Source: Streptomyces sp. NBC_01571 (lineage in GTDB: Bacteria; Actinomycetota; Actinomycetes; Streptomycetales; Streptomycetaceae). Taken from it: 64,000 nucleotides of DNA. The notes beneath the pieces are model-generated. The model saw nothing but the letters and a program-made list of their open reading frames with translations. It was not told where the DNA came from and did not search any database. Made by a program: the position numbers and the translations under genes. The DNA lies in contig NZ_JAPEPZ010000001.1 of NCBI RefSeq assembly GCF_026339875.1, positions 2,170,001 to 2,234,000 of the forward strand, given 5' to 3'. Shown piece after piece: positions 9,002 through 17,313 of this stretch. The stretch's first letter is position 1. Each line of letters starts with the position of its first letter.

Positions 9002-10243
9002 TCAAGTTCCGTAGGTGTCTGGTTCGGTTGTGATGCCCAGGATGTGGAGTGCTCGTTCGGGTTCGTTTCGAATCGCTCGGGTGGTTTTGGCGATGTTGTC
9101 GGATCCGAGGGTCTTCAGGACGCCGATGGCGAGGTTGCGGAGGGTTGCCATGGCGCGGGGTGCGGTGCCGGTGTGGACGGTGGAGGCGTCTTCGGCGAAG
9201 GTGACGTCCCTGATGTGGTGTGAGGAGTTCTCGATCCCCCAGTGCCCGCGGATCGCGGTGGCAAGGCCGGCGGGGCCGGTCTGGTGGGCGTCGAGGCTGG
9301 TGACGGCGTAGAGGCTCTCCCGGGTCTCGCGCTGGCCGGTTTGCTTGCGGCGGCGGTGGACACGGATGGCCAGGCGGCCGTGGGGGAAGGAGATCCCGCC
9401 GAGTTCGTCCGGGACGGCGCAGGTCTTGATCGAGCGGGACTCGCGCCTGCCGTGCCCGGTGGTGGAGGCGGTGTGCTGGACGGGAATATCGCGCCACGGC
9501 AGGTCCGCGAGCTGGCTGTGGGCGGTCGGCTGGTTGGTCTTGATCACGGCGATGTAGTGGGCCTTCTTCGTCTCGACCAGCCAGGAGACGTTCGCCTTGA
9601 CCGAGTGCAGCGCGTCGAAGGTGACGACGGTGCCGGCCAGGTCCAGCGGTGCCAGGAGCGGTTGGAAATGTGTGGTTTCGTTCGTCTTCGCGCCCACTTC
9701 CACCTGCGCGAGGGTGACGACCGGGGCGTGGGTGACCGCGGAGAGCAGATGCCGGCGCTTCGCGGTCAGACGGGCTGATCCCTTGAGTGTCTTGCCGTCG
9801 ACAGCGATCACACACGGCCGCCCGGACGCCGAGGGCGATGGCCTGTGGGCCGGCTCGGTGGCGACGCGGTGCCGGTCGGCGAGGTAGGCGCCCACCGCCC
9901 GGTCCAGGGCGTCACCGTCAACGGTCCCCAGCACCCGGCCGATCGTGGCCGGTGACGGAGTGCGTCGCCAGCCGAGCAGGTGACGCCGGATCCCGATCAC
10001 TACCAGGAGTGCGTTCGAGGCGCGCTGGCCCCACTCGGCGAGTTCCTCGATGCTCCTCGCTCCCGACACGGCCGCACAGGCGCACACCAGCAAGATCGCG
10101 GTCAGTGAGTACCAACGGCCCCGCCGCGAGCGCGGATCGGGCACCGCATCGAGGTAGGAACGCAGATCGGCGACCTGACCGGCGTCCAGCGGACCCAGCC
10201 TCATCAGCACGGCAGGGACCGGAGAAGATATTGCAGCAGGCAC
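9002..10243 (-). CDS. ISAs1-family transposase
   Basis: A DDE transposase of about 413 residues with an N-terminal DDE_Tnp_1-associated domain (GPLDAGQVADLRSYLDAVPDPRSRRGRWYSL), the VIAVDGKTLKGS motif with the first catalytic Asp, VTFDALHSVK, HYIAVIKTNQP, and a C-terminal HWGIENSSHHIRDVTFAEDAS. I chose GTG 10243 (V-PAAISS) because GAGG lies about 7 bases upstream. The longer frames from ATG 10261 or TTG 10279 have no ribosome site. A large hairpin (10237-10300) covers this start, which would limit translation from transcripts entering from outside. Confidence 0.88.
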   Translation of the reverse strand: MPAAISSPVPAVLMRLGPLDAGQVADLRSYLDAVPDPRSRRGRWYSLTAILLVCACAAVSGARSIEELAEWGQRASNALLVVIGIRRHLLGWRRTPSPATIGRVLGTVDGDALDRAVGAYLADRHRVATEPAHRPSPSASGRPCVIAVDGKTLKGSARLTAKRRHLLSAVTHAPVVTLAQVEVGAKTNETTHFQPLLAPLDLAGTVVTFDALHSVKANVSWLVETKKAHYIAVIKTNQPTAHSQLADLPWRDIPVQHTASTTGHGRRESRSIKTCAVPDELGGISFPHGRLAIRVHRRRKQTGQRETRESLYAVTSLDAHQTGPAGLATAIRGHWGIENSSHHIRDVTFAEDASTVHTGTAPRAMATLRNLAIGVLKTLGSDNIAKTTRAIRNEPERALHILGITTEPDTYGT

Positions 10244-10300
10244 GGGCCACCTCGTGATCATCGGGCGTAGGAACCACAATGATCACGAAACCCGTGCCTG
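10237..10300. promoter_or_regulatory. Two-part inverted repeat over the ISAs1 transposase start
   Basis: Outer arms CAGGCACGGG (10237-10246) and CCCGTGCCTG (10291-10300) enclose inner arms TCGTGATCAT (10252-10261) and ATGATCACGA (10279-10288). All arms are perfect. The structure contains the transposase ribosome site and start, so in a transcript reading in from outside it would hide them. Translational shielding of this kind is known for several IS families; here it is inferred from the fold only. Confidence 0.6.
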
Positions 10301-10369
10301 CCCTGCTATCCACCCCAACCGACGACAGCCCGGCCAACCCTCACCACCCCGGAACTTGCAGCCGCCCTG

Positions 10370-10378
10370 GGCATGGAC
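10370..10378. repeat. Target-site duplication of the ISAs1-type element, right copy
   Basis: GGCATGGAC, identical to 8983-8991, directly outside the right inverted repeat. Confidence 0.9.
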
Positions 10379-10934
10379 GCCGGGCTACGACGCCGACGGC
10401 ACCGAGCGGCCCGGCGCCTGGGTCGCGGAGATCACCGACATCCCCGACCTGAGCACGTGGCCCAAGGGTATGCGGCTGATCGTCCGCAAAGAACGACCGC
10501 ACCCCGGCGCCCAGTTGCGATTCACCGACCTCGACGGACTACGACTCACCTGCTTCGCGACCAACACCCAAGGCGGCCAGCTCGCCGACCTGGAACTACG
10601 TCACCGCCGCCGGGCCCGCTGCGAGGACCGCATCCGAAACGCCCGCGACACCGGCCTGCGCAACCTGCCCCTGCACGACACCGCCCAGAACCGGATCTGG
10701 CTGGAGATCGTCCAGATCGCACTCGACCTCCTCGTCTGGATGCCGATGCTCGCCCTGACTGCAGAAAGCCGCCGCTGGGAGCCCAAACGGCTTCGCCTGC
10801 GCCTGTTCTCTGCCGCCGCTCAGCTGGTCACCACCGGCCGCCGCCGCTGGCTCCGCTTCACCGCCCGATGGCCCTGGACGGATGTGATCACCCACGCGGT
10901 CCAGCGACTCGCAGCCCTGCCGAACCCCGGCTGA

Positions 10935-11275
10935 CCAGTGACTCCGACCGTCCCGACGAGCCACAGCAACATCCCGGAGCCGTGGAACCCCGGCGCCCAC
11001 CCGACGCGACAGCCGGGCCGCCAACCTGCCCCAGCCCACGAAATTCCGCACCTCGCAAGCACAGAGTCCCCGTCAGCGAACCGACGAGGACTCATGAACG
11101 ATCGAGGTTAGTAGCGCTTTCCGGGCATCCCTCCACGTACCGGCATGGTTCATCAGGCGTTTCGAAGCGCTCCTGCGGGAAAGTTGTAGCTACCAGGAAG
11201 TAGGCCTCTAAGGTTCCGCCCAGCACACCAACTTGTTAACCCGCTCGTGGACGAGCACACACAGGAGCGGACCGC
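10935..11275. other. Intergenic region holding the probable right end of the IS1380 element
   Basis: 341 bases without a credible gene. The first part is the 3' flank of the split IS1380 transposase. A candidate element end lies near 11090-11108 (GACTCATGAACGATCGAGG). The last bases hold the ribosome site of the GNAT gene. Nothing else was seen. Confidence 0.4.
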
Positions 11276-11944
11276 ATGCTCGCGATGCGACCAGCCACAC
11301 CAGAGGACCGACGCGCCCTCGAGGCCATGATCCAGGCCCGCTCCGAATGGATGAAGAGCAAGCAGCTGTCGAACTGGTCCAGCTGGGGACAGCACGTTCA
11401 AGATCTTGCCGGCAACTGCACTCGGCGGGACGGCGATATGTGGGTGCTGGTAGAGGACCACCGCCGCATCATCGGCTGCACCACGATCCTCCGGACTGCG
11501 GCTCCCTGGGCCTGGACGACCGCTGAAGCTGAGGAGACCTCCTTCTACCTCAACGGAACGGTCACGGACCCCGCCGAACGCCACCGCAAACTCGGAACCC
11601 TCATCGCCGATTGGGCCGTCGACCGTGCGGCCCGCGAGAACATCAGCTGGGTACGACGGGACTGCACTTCACCAGCCCTCGCCGCCTACTACGAGAAACA
11701 GGAATTCACCCTCGTACGTGAGGTCTCTACACCCGGCGGACGTACCTCATACGCCTTCGAGCGGAAGTCCGAGCGAGTGACGTCCCTCGCCGGATGGCTC
11801 ATCACGGGCGAGTCGCCTACCGCAATTTCCAGAAGACGGGGAGATAGCCTCGCAGGAACTGCGAGATCGAATGCCGCCGAGGCCCGACGATTCCTCTCAC
11901 GCTCCCTCCGCGGATCAGCCAAGACGCCCGTGCCGATTAATTGA
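11276..11944 (+). CDS. GNAT-family N-acetyltransferase
   Basis: A 222-residue protein starting at ATG 11276 with AGGAG 8 bases upstream. The N-terminal MRPATPEDRRALEAMI and the central acetyl-CoA-binding region (YLNGTVTDPAERHRKLGTLIADWAVDRA, then WVRRDCTSPALAAYYEKQEF) follow the GNAT fold. Substrate unknown; it would transfer an acetyl group to an amine in the cytoplasm. The last 50 residues are Arg/Ser rich, unlike the domain, and may be a poorly constrained tail. A strong hairpin follows at 12036-12080. Confidence 0.75.
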   Translation: MLAMRPATPEDRRALEAMIQARSEWMKSKQLSNWSSWGQHVQDLAGNCTRRDGDMWVLVEDHRRIIGCTTILRTAAPWAWTTAEAEETSFYLNGTVTDPAERHRKLGTLIADWAVDRAARENISWVRRDCTSPALAAYYEKQEFTLVREVSTPGGRTSYAFERKSERVTSLAGWLITGESPTAISRRRGDSLAGTARSNAAEARRFLSRSLRGSAKTPVPIN

Positions 11945-12035
11945 TGACTGCGTTGCGCCGCAGACCACTGGCCGAGGAACTGAGAGAAATTCTCTGCACT
12001 CACATTGTCGCCTGGTGCGACTACCCGCTACAAGC

Positions 12036-12080
12036 AGCGACCGGGCCGTCCCCAACGGCCCTGGGGACGGCCCGGTCGCT
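12036..12080. terminator. Perfect 18-bp hairpin, probable bidirectional terminator
   Basis: Arms AGCGACCGGGCCGTCCCC (12036-12053) and its exact complement (12063-12080) are separated by 9 bases. It lies between the converging GNAT and DUF397 genes. There is no U-run, which is usual for Streptomyces terminators. Confidence 0.85.
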
Positions 12081-12098
12081 TGAGCACGTCGGGACGGG

Positions 12099-12332
12099 TT
12101 AGAGATCGAGCAGGAAGTCGAAGTCCGTGTCCTTCGCACCAAGCAGCCAGGCCTTCGCCTCAGCAGGAGTGAATACCTGGGGCAGCCGCCCCGGGTTCTG
12201 CGAGTCGCCGATCAGAACGTATCCGTCCTGGACGGCAACCTGGACGCAGTTCCCGCCGCCGCCGCTGTACTGGGACACCGTCCATTCGATCGACGCCAGG
12301 TCGAATGAGGACGGGTCCGGCTTCGATGTCAC
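12099..12332 (-). CDS. DUF397 domain protein
   Basis: A 77-residue DUF397 protein with the family core IEWTVSQYSGGGGNCVQVA, GYVLIGDSQNP and FTPAEAKAWLLG. It starts at GTG 12332, overlapping the upstream regulator stop by 4 bases (GTGA), with AGGAG upstream; a longer frame from 12401 would run into the regulator gene. DUF397 proteins are usually encoded next to a helix-turn-helix protein with a DUF5753 domain in Streptomyces, as here. Such pairs have been compared to toxin-antitoxin or developmental control modules (BldB/WhiJ-type). No enzymatic motif is visible. Confidence 0.9.
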   Translation of the reverse strand: MTSKPDPSSFDLASIEWTVSQYSGGGGNCVQVAVQDGYVLIGDSQNPGRLPQVFTPAEAKAWLLGAKDTDFDFLLDL

Positions 12333-13234
12333 TGTTCTAGCTCCTTGATTCTTTTCTCGAGGCGCATGCGCGTCTCTGTGGGGTCCAGCGCCCGCTCCCA
12401 CAAGTTGGTGAAAGCTGCGGTGTAGCGCTGTACGTCTTCATCACCATCGAAGTACACCGAACTGACCATGGTCTCCACCCACACAACCTGACGGGCAGCT
12501 TCGGGAAAGCCCATGAGGACGAACGCGCCTGCAGATCCCGGATGCAGGCCGATCAGGTCCGGCAGGATGCGGATGGTGTTGCGATGTTCCTCGGACTCAG
12601 CGCGGATCCGCTCCAACTGGCGTCTCAACACTGACCGGTCGCCGATGGTGTCGCGGAACGCGCTCTCGTCCACGAGAGCGCGAAAGTCCTTCGGTGCACC
12701 ACCTCGGACCTGCTGCTGTCGGTCCATGCGAACGTCAACGAGGGCCTTCACCTCTGCAGGACGCAATTCGGGCCGCATCCGGCTGATGACGATCCGGGCG
12801 TAGTCCTCGATCTGGAACAGTCCCGGCCACACGTCGCGCTCATAGTTCCAGAGCTCAGCAGCGCGTCGCTCCATCTTCAGGAAGCCCTCGAACTGCATGG
12901 GGCCAAGGAGGTTGGCGTTCCTCCGCCACAGTGCGGGGCGCGGACGGCCGGCCGGCGTGGTGTCTGCGTTCAGGAGAGCCTGAATTTCAGAGCTCTCCGT
13001 GGCGCTGGCCTGATAGCACTCGAGCAGCGCCTCGACGAGATCGCGGGTGACACGGCGGCGCTGTCCCCGCTCCAATCGGCTCAGACCGCTGTTGTCGATC
13101 TTGACACCGCGTCGATGCAGCACTTCGTGGCCCGCGACGTCCCCTTGGGTGAGGCCGCGTCGCTCGCGCAACTCCTCAAGGCGCAGGCCGACTTCGCTGA
13201 GGGTCAACGACCACGGCGTCTTCGCTTCTGGCAT
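12329..13234 (-). CDS. XRE-family regulator with DUF5753-type C-terminal domain
   Basis: A 301-residue WhiJ/Scr1-like regulator. An N-terminal helix-turn-helix (LRLEELRERRGLTQGDVAG, then DNSGLSRLERGQRR, residues about 15-65) is followed by the DUF5753 domain (WNYERDVWPGLFQIEDYARIV, RQQQVRGG, LVDESAFRDTIGD, RILPDLIGLHPG, VVWVETMVSSVYFDGDEDV). It starts at ATG 13234. The downstream DUF397 gene is translationally coupled. A perfect 18-bp inverted repeat sits 36 bases upstream of the start, in the divergent promoter region shared with the 13426 gene, and is a candidate operator. Confidence 0.92.
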   Translation of the reverse strand: MPEAKTPWSLTLSEVGLRLEELRERRGLTQGDVAGHEVLHRRGVKIDNSGLSRLERGQRRRVTRDLVEALLECYQASATESSEIQALLNADTTPAGRPRPALWRRNANLLGPMQFEGFLKMERRAAELWNYERDVWPGLFQIEDYARIVISRMRPELRPAEVKALVDVRMDRQQQVRGGAPKDFRALVDESAFRDTIGDRSVLRRQLERIRAESEEHRNTIRILPDLIGLHPGSAGAFVLMGFPEAARQVVWVETMVSSVYFDGDEDVQRYTAAFTNLWERALDPTETRMRLEKRIKELEQ

Positions 13235-13269
13235 GGTGGCCAGTCTGACGGCTCACCGGGCTGCCTACA

Positions 13270-13306
13270 AGCAATATGGTCGAGCAATTTGCTCGACCAT
13301 ATTGCT
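13270..13306. promoter_or_regulatory. Perfect 18-bp inverted repeat, candidate operator
   Basis: Arms AGCAATATGGTCGAGCAA (13270-13287) and its exact complement (13289-13306) flank a single central T. AT-rich arms in very GC-rich DNA and the location between divergent regulators argue for a protein binding site rather than a terminator. The adjacent XRE regulator is the natural candidate to bind it (inference). Confidence 0.7.
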
Positions 13307-13425
13307 AAGCGCTCACCCGAGGGAGCATCCTAGCCAGGGTCACGAAGTGTGCAGCACCTGTCGCCATGCGTGGAGACCGTCCCGCTGCTCTGCTGCCCGT
13401 ACACGCCCAGGGAGGGGCCGCCGCG

Positions 13426-14919
13426 ATGCGTCGGACGCTGTTCAGCCTCCTGTTGAAAGACCGCGACCTACTCGGCTGGGAAGCGTTCTGCATCCACTTC
13501 ACCGCCACTGGCCGGGAGCTCGCCCCCGAGAAGGGCAACCGTCGACTCGCCACGGCCAGCGTCGGGCGCACGACGTTCGACAGATGGGCCTCGGGCACCT
13601 GGTACGGCCGGCCCCGCGGCGAAGCGGCGCAGATCCTGGAGCGCATGTTCGGGCACACCGTCGAAGAACTCTTCAGCCCGGCACCCCACGCGAGCGAGCC
13701 AGCTGGGGGGCTGGAGTCGGTCCCCGCACGGATCGGTTCGCGCTGGCCCACGTCCAACTTGCTGCTCCCCGCTGGCGGTCCGGCGGGCATCTGGGAAATC
13801 GCTGGACGCCAACGTCTGGATGGCACCAGCGCCGCGGTGCACCTTCTTCCCGCCGTCAGGCGAGGCGACGAGGCCGACGTTCGTGACTTGAGCCAGGACG
13901 GGCTGTACCAGCTGGAGCGGTTCTTACGGCCGGCGCGCCGCGGGTTTCTTGTAGGTGTCGAAGAACGTCAAGACGACTTCAACCTGTACGTCCGCGACGC
14001 CATAGCTGCTCGCAGGCCCGCGCTGCCGGGACCGCCAGCTGTGGGAGGTTTGTCGATTCCCTCGGCTTACCTCCTGGACGACCTCACCTATGGCATCCTC
14101 TGGGCGCTCCTCCAGCTCGATGACGGCCTCTTGTCCGATGATCAGACGCTTGACGCCGAGCAGCACCTCCTTGACACCTACCTGTCCCTGCCCCGATCAG
14201 CGCCGAGCCAGCTGCTCGTCGACCTGACCGCCGTCGGCAGCAGTTGGATGGGATCCGCCTTCTGCGCCCGACACATCGAGCAGGAGCTAGCCGATGCGAA
14301 CACGGTCCCGATCTTCTGGACGCGTGAGCAGAGCGGCGAAGAGGCGGCCTGCTGGCTGTTCTTCAAGCACAAACTCGACTACCTCCAATCCCTCGAACGT
14401 TTCCACGGGACCGCAGCGCAGACCGTCCGGGTCTTCTGTCTGCCCGAGACCGAGGTGGCGCGGTCTGAGACATACGAGAAGGTCTTGCTGCTGTTGGCGA
14501 TCGCCCTCATGGAGCGCTGCGGCATCCGGGCCAGGGTGGTGCCGAACCCGGAGTACTCGGAGGTGGACGGAGTGGCCCTGATCCCCGGCCAGCGAGCCGT
14601 CGTTGCCAACTGGGTGCGGGTCCCTGGCGGAGCGCTGTGGGCTGCTGGCAGCACCTCGGCCCGAGGAGAGCTGCGCACGTACGCCACCGCTTTCGCTGAC
14701 GCGCAGGAAGCCGACGTTCTGGTGGGCGAGGACTCGGAGACGCGTCTGCGATCACTAGCGGGCTACCTGGGCCTGGATTGGCGCTGGTTGACTGCCCGGT
14801 GCCGTGCTCTGGGCGAGTACGGCGTCGCCGGTCTCGTTCGCCCCCGCAGCCGTCTGCTGACCGTCGAAGCGCTGGATGAGACCCTGCTTTTTCTCGGCAA
14901 GCTCTCCTCGTCCCGATGA
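13426..14919 (+). CDS. Large helix-turn-helix regulator-like protein, 497 residues
   Basis: The N-terminal domain (residues about 8-80: FCIHFTATGRELA, TFDRWASGTWYGRPRGEAAQILERMFGHTVEELF) matches the DNA-binding domain of the regulator at 16479, so the two are paralogues. The long C-terminal region has no motif I recognise; it lacks clear TPR spacing and holds a Trp-rich region with SSWMGSAFCARHIE and LFFKHKLDYLQSLERF. I prefer ATG 13426 (AGGGAGG 9 bases upstream) over GTG 13366. It leads an apparent operon with asparaginase, a PPC-domain gene and the second regulator. Confidence 0.72.
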   Translation: MRRTLFSLLLKDRDLLGWEAFCIHFTATGRELAPEKGNRRLATASVGRTTFDRWASGTWYGRPRGEAAQILERMFGHTVEELFSPAPHASEPAGGLESVPARIGSRWPTSNLLLPAGGPAGIWEIAGRQRLDGTSAAVHLLPAVRRGDEADVRDLSQDGLYQLERFLRPARRGFLVGVEERQDDFNLYVRDAIAARRPALPGPPAVGGLSIPSAYLLDDLTYGILWALLQLDDGLLSDDQTLDAEQHLLDTYLSLPRSAPSQLLVDLTAVGSSWMGSAFCARHIEQELADANTVPIFWTREQSGEEAACWLFFKHKLDYLQSLERFHGTAAQTVRVFCLPETEVARSETYEKVLLLLAIALMERCGIRARVVPNPEYSEVDGVALIPGQRAVVANWVRVPGGALWAAGSTSARGELRTYATAFADAQEADVLVGEDSETRLRSLAGYLGLDWRWLTARCRALGEYGVAGLVRPRSRLLTVEALDETLLFLGKLSSSR

Positions 14920-14956
14920 ACCCGTCCGCGTTATCACCCCGCTGGAAAGGTCTTCC

Positions 14957-15958
14957 GTGCTCTCCGCTGATCGTGCCCCGAACAGCACCGTTCTGGTACT
15001 CACCCTGGGCGGCACCATCGCCATGACGCGCACCGCTGCGGCAGCCGGCGTCACACCGACCCTGACCGGCTCAGACCTGGTTAGCGCTGTGCCCGGGCTC
15101 CAAGACGTAGCCGAGGCAACCGTGGAGGACTTCCGGCAGATGCCGGGTGCCTCCCTGGACGTCGACGACATCGTCAGCCTCGTGGGTCGACTGCAACAGG
15201 CCGACGGCGAGGGGGTCGACGGCGTCGTGGTGACTCAAGGAACCGACACCCTTGAGGAGACCGCGTTCCTAACCAACCTCTACTACCAAGGCACCACGCC
15301 GGTGGTCTTCACGGGCGCGATGCGCAATGCCGCGACGGCGGGAGCGGACGGCCCAGCGAATCTTCTCGCAGCCGTCCAGACCGCCGTGAGTGCGGAGGCT
15401 CGGGGAACGGGTGTCCTCGTCGTCCTGGGCGACGAAATTCATGCCGCCCGCCACGTTCGAAAGATGCACACGACCAGCCCTGGAGCCTTCAATTCCCCGG
15501 GCACCGGGCCGCTCGGACACGTCGTGGAAGGGGCAGCGCGGTTCCACCGCTCGCTGAGTCCGACTGCACCCGTACCGCTGCCCATCGGCGGCCTGCCGCA
15601 GGTGGAGATCGTTGCCGCGTCGTTGGGCAGCAGCGGGACGTTGCTGGAGGGTCTGGCGGACAAAGTCGCCGGCCTGGTGGTGGCCGCGTTCGGCGCCGGC
15701 CACGTCCCCGAGACGTGGTGCAGTCGGCTGGAAGCGCTGGCAGCCGTGATGCCCGTCGTGCTCGCATCGCGTATCGGCACCGGCCCCGTCCTCACCTCGA
15801 CCTATGCCTTCCCCGGCTCCGAGAGCGACTTGCTGGCCCGCGGCTTGATCAGTGCGGGCGCACTCGACCCATATAAGGCCCGTCTGCTCCTCATCGCCCA
15901 CGTGGCCGCAGGCACGCCCCACCCAGAGATCGCAAAGGCGTTCCTCGACTACTCCTGA
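14957..15958 (+). CDS. Type I/II L-asparaginase family amidohydrolase
   Basis: A 333-residue asparaginase-fold enzyme that hydrolyses L-Asn, or a related amide, to L-Asp and ammonia. Both threonine active-site signatures are present: TLGGTIAMT with the first nucleophilic Thr (near residue 17), and VVTQGTDTLEETAF with the second Thr-Asp pair (near residue 95). No signal peptide is visible, so it is probably cytoplasmic. It starts at GTG 14957 with GGAAAGG just upstream. It lies between two paralogous regulators and is followed by a PPC-domain gene. Confidence 0.92.
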   Translation: MLSADRAPNSTVLVLTLGGTIAMTRTAAAAGVTPTLTGSDLVSAVPGLQDVAEATVEDFRQMPGASLDVDDIVSLVGRLQQADGEGVDGVVVTQGTDTLEETAFLTNLYYQGTTPVVFTGAMRNAATAGADGPANLLAAVQTAVSAEARGTGVLVVLGDEIHAARHVRKMHTTSPGAFNSPGTGPLGHVVEGAARFHRSLSPTAPVPLPIGGLPQVEIVAASLGSSGTLLEGLADKVAGLVVAAFGAGHVPETWCSRLEALAAVMPVVLASRIGTGPVLTSTYAFPGSESDLLARGLISAGALDPYKARLLLIAHVAAGTPHPEIAKAFLDYS

Positions 15959-15992
15959 CTCGCTCCCGACCAGCCAAAGGACGACTCTGACC

Positions 15993-16472
15993 ATGCGCTA
16001 CGCCCAGGTCCACACCGGCAGGCAGTTCATGCTTGCCCTCGACCACGGGGAAGACCTCCTGGACGGCCTCACCGAGTTCTGCACTGATCGGGGCATCCGA
16101 GCCGGGTACATCCCCACATTCGTCGGCGGTCTCCGCTCGGCCCGGCTGGTCGGTTCTTGCGAACCCCTCGCCGATCCCGAAGCCCCCTTGTGGGAGGAGA
16201 TCCGGGTTGAGACGCTCGAAGCACTCGGCGGCGGAACGCTCGCATGGGACACGGAGAAGGACTGCCTGGCCCCTCACATCCACGTCGCGGCCGGCATCAA
16301 GGGGAAGTCGGCCGAGGGGCGAGTGTCGCACCTACTCGGCGCGAAAGTGCAGTTCATCTGCGAGATTCCGATCATCGAAGTCACCGGAGCCGCCGAGGGA
16401 CCGGCGTTGACACGACAACGAAGCGCAGAGCTGTATGACGTACCCCTCCTCGGCTTCGGCACCGGAAGCTGA
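15993..16472 (+). CDS. PPC/DUF296-domain protein
   Basis: A 159-residue protein made of one PPC (DUF296) domain: FMLALDHGEDLLDGLTEFC, GYIPTFVGGLRSARLV, and the metal-binding-type PHIHVAAG stretch. Members are trimeric; in plants they are fused to AT-hooks, and bacterial versions are of unknown role. It starts at ATG 15993 with AAAGGA upstream, 34 bases after asparaginase and 6 bases before the next regulator, consistent with one operon. Confidence 0.85.
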   Translation: MRYAQVHTGRQFMLALDHGEDLLDGLTEFCTDRGIRAGYIPTFVGGLRSARLVGSCEPLADPEAPLWEEIRVETLEALGGGTLAWDTEKDCLAPHIHVAAGIKGKSAEGRVSHLLGAKVQFICEIPIIEVTGAAEGPALTRQRSAELYDVPLLGFGTGS

Positions 16473-17309
16473 GGGCGGATGACGATGCGCAGGGTGATCC
16501 GCTTCCCGGAGGTGGTCGAGGCCCACCGCATGCGCATCTACGAGACGTTCACGCTCCACTTCGAGCGGGCGGCGAAGGAGGCGGCCCGACTCGACGGCAA
16601 TCCCTCCCTCGCTTCCGTGTACGTCTCGCGGTCCACATGGGATCGCTGGATGGTTGGGGACATCAAGGGGCTGCCCCGGCAGGCGACATGCCGAGTTCTA
16701 GAGCACCTCTTCCAGCAGTCGGCCGAGCACTTGTTCGGTCCACTGGCGCCGGAAGCCGGACCACAGGTCCATGTCGGAGCGGCCGCGCCGACGGGGATCC
16801 ACCTGGCGGCGTCGCCGCACCTAGCCGCCATGAATTCCTTCCGGCTCGCGGACCGCCAGCTCGGCGGCGGCCACGTCTACCGGTCCGTGGTGCACTACCT
16901 CAATACAGTCATCGCCCCGAGCCTCTTCAGCGCAGCGGACAGTCGCGAAGACGGCGAGAGCGCATTCGGTGCAGCGGTCGTACTCACGGAGATGGCAGCC
17001 TGGATGGCCCACGACGCCGGGCGGGACGACATGGCATCTGGACATTTTGACCGCGCCCTACGGCTGGCGCAGAGCCTTACCGACGTGACCGCGGGCGCGA
17101 ACGTACTGGCCGGCATGAGCCACCTGGCCCTGCAGACCGATCAGATCGACGCCGCCGCAGAGCTTGCCCGCAGCGGGCTCGCTCGCCTCGCCACTGGCTC
17201 GCCAGTGCCCACCCTTGCCGCTCGTCTCTACGCCATGGAGGCGAGAGCCCTCGCTCAACTCAACGCCGAACGTGAGGCGCAGCGGAAACTAGACAGTGCA
17301 CGCGAAGCC

Positions 17310-17313
17310 CTAG
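17310..17313. repeat. CTAG target duplication, left of IS1182 copy A
   Basis: CTAG, matched by 19023-19026. One copy belongs to the interrupted regulator, where it reads GCC-CTA-G. Confidence 0.85.

Larger units (their letters stand above)
8992..10369 (-). mobile_element. ISAs1-type insertion sequence, 1378 bp, intact
   Basis: A complete element inside the IS1380 transposase. The ends are imperfect inverted repeats: left CAGGGCTTGATCAAGTTCCG from 8992, and right, read inward, CAGGGCGGCTGCAAGTTCCG from 10369. It is flanked by an exact 9-base target duplication, GGCATGGAC, at 8983-8991 and 10370-10378. Its transposase frame is open. The perfect duplication and intact gene point to recent insertion. 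Confidence 0.9.
8168..10934 (+). pseudogene. IS1380-family transposase, split by an ISAs1-type element
   Basis: The N-terminal part (8168-8991) reads as an IS1380-family DDE transposase: KRIGLYPRVRVEGGG, DPTVSRLIDVL, IVDIDGVLVLAHSEKQ, RTDSAGGTHAFLDWL. The family continues at 10379-10934 (PGYDADGTERPGAWVAEI, RKERPHPGAQLRFTD, a C-terminal helical region ending PNPG). Removing 8992-10369 plus one 9-base target duplication restores an uninterrupted 459-codon protein, the usual length for the family. Transposition is therefore abolished by a single clean insertion. The outer ends could not be fixed; CCT/AGG-bounded ends near 8108 and 11108 are only guesses. Confidence 0.85.
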
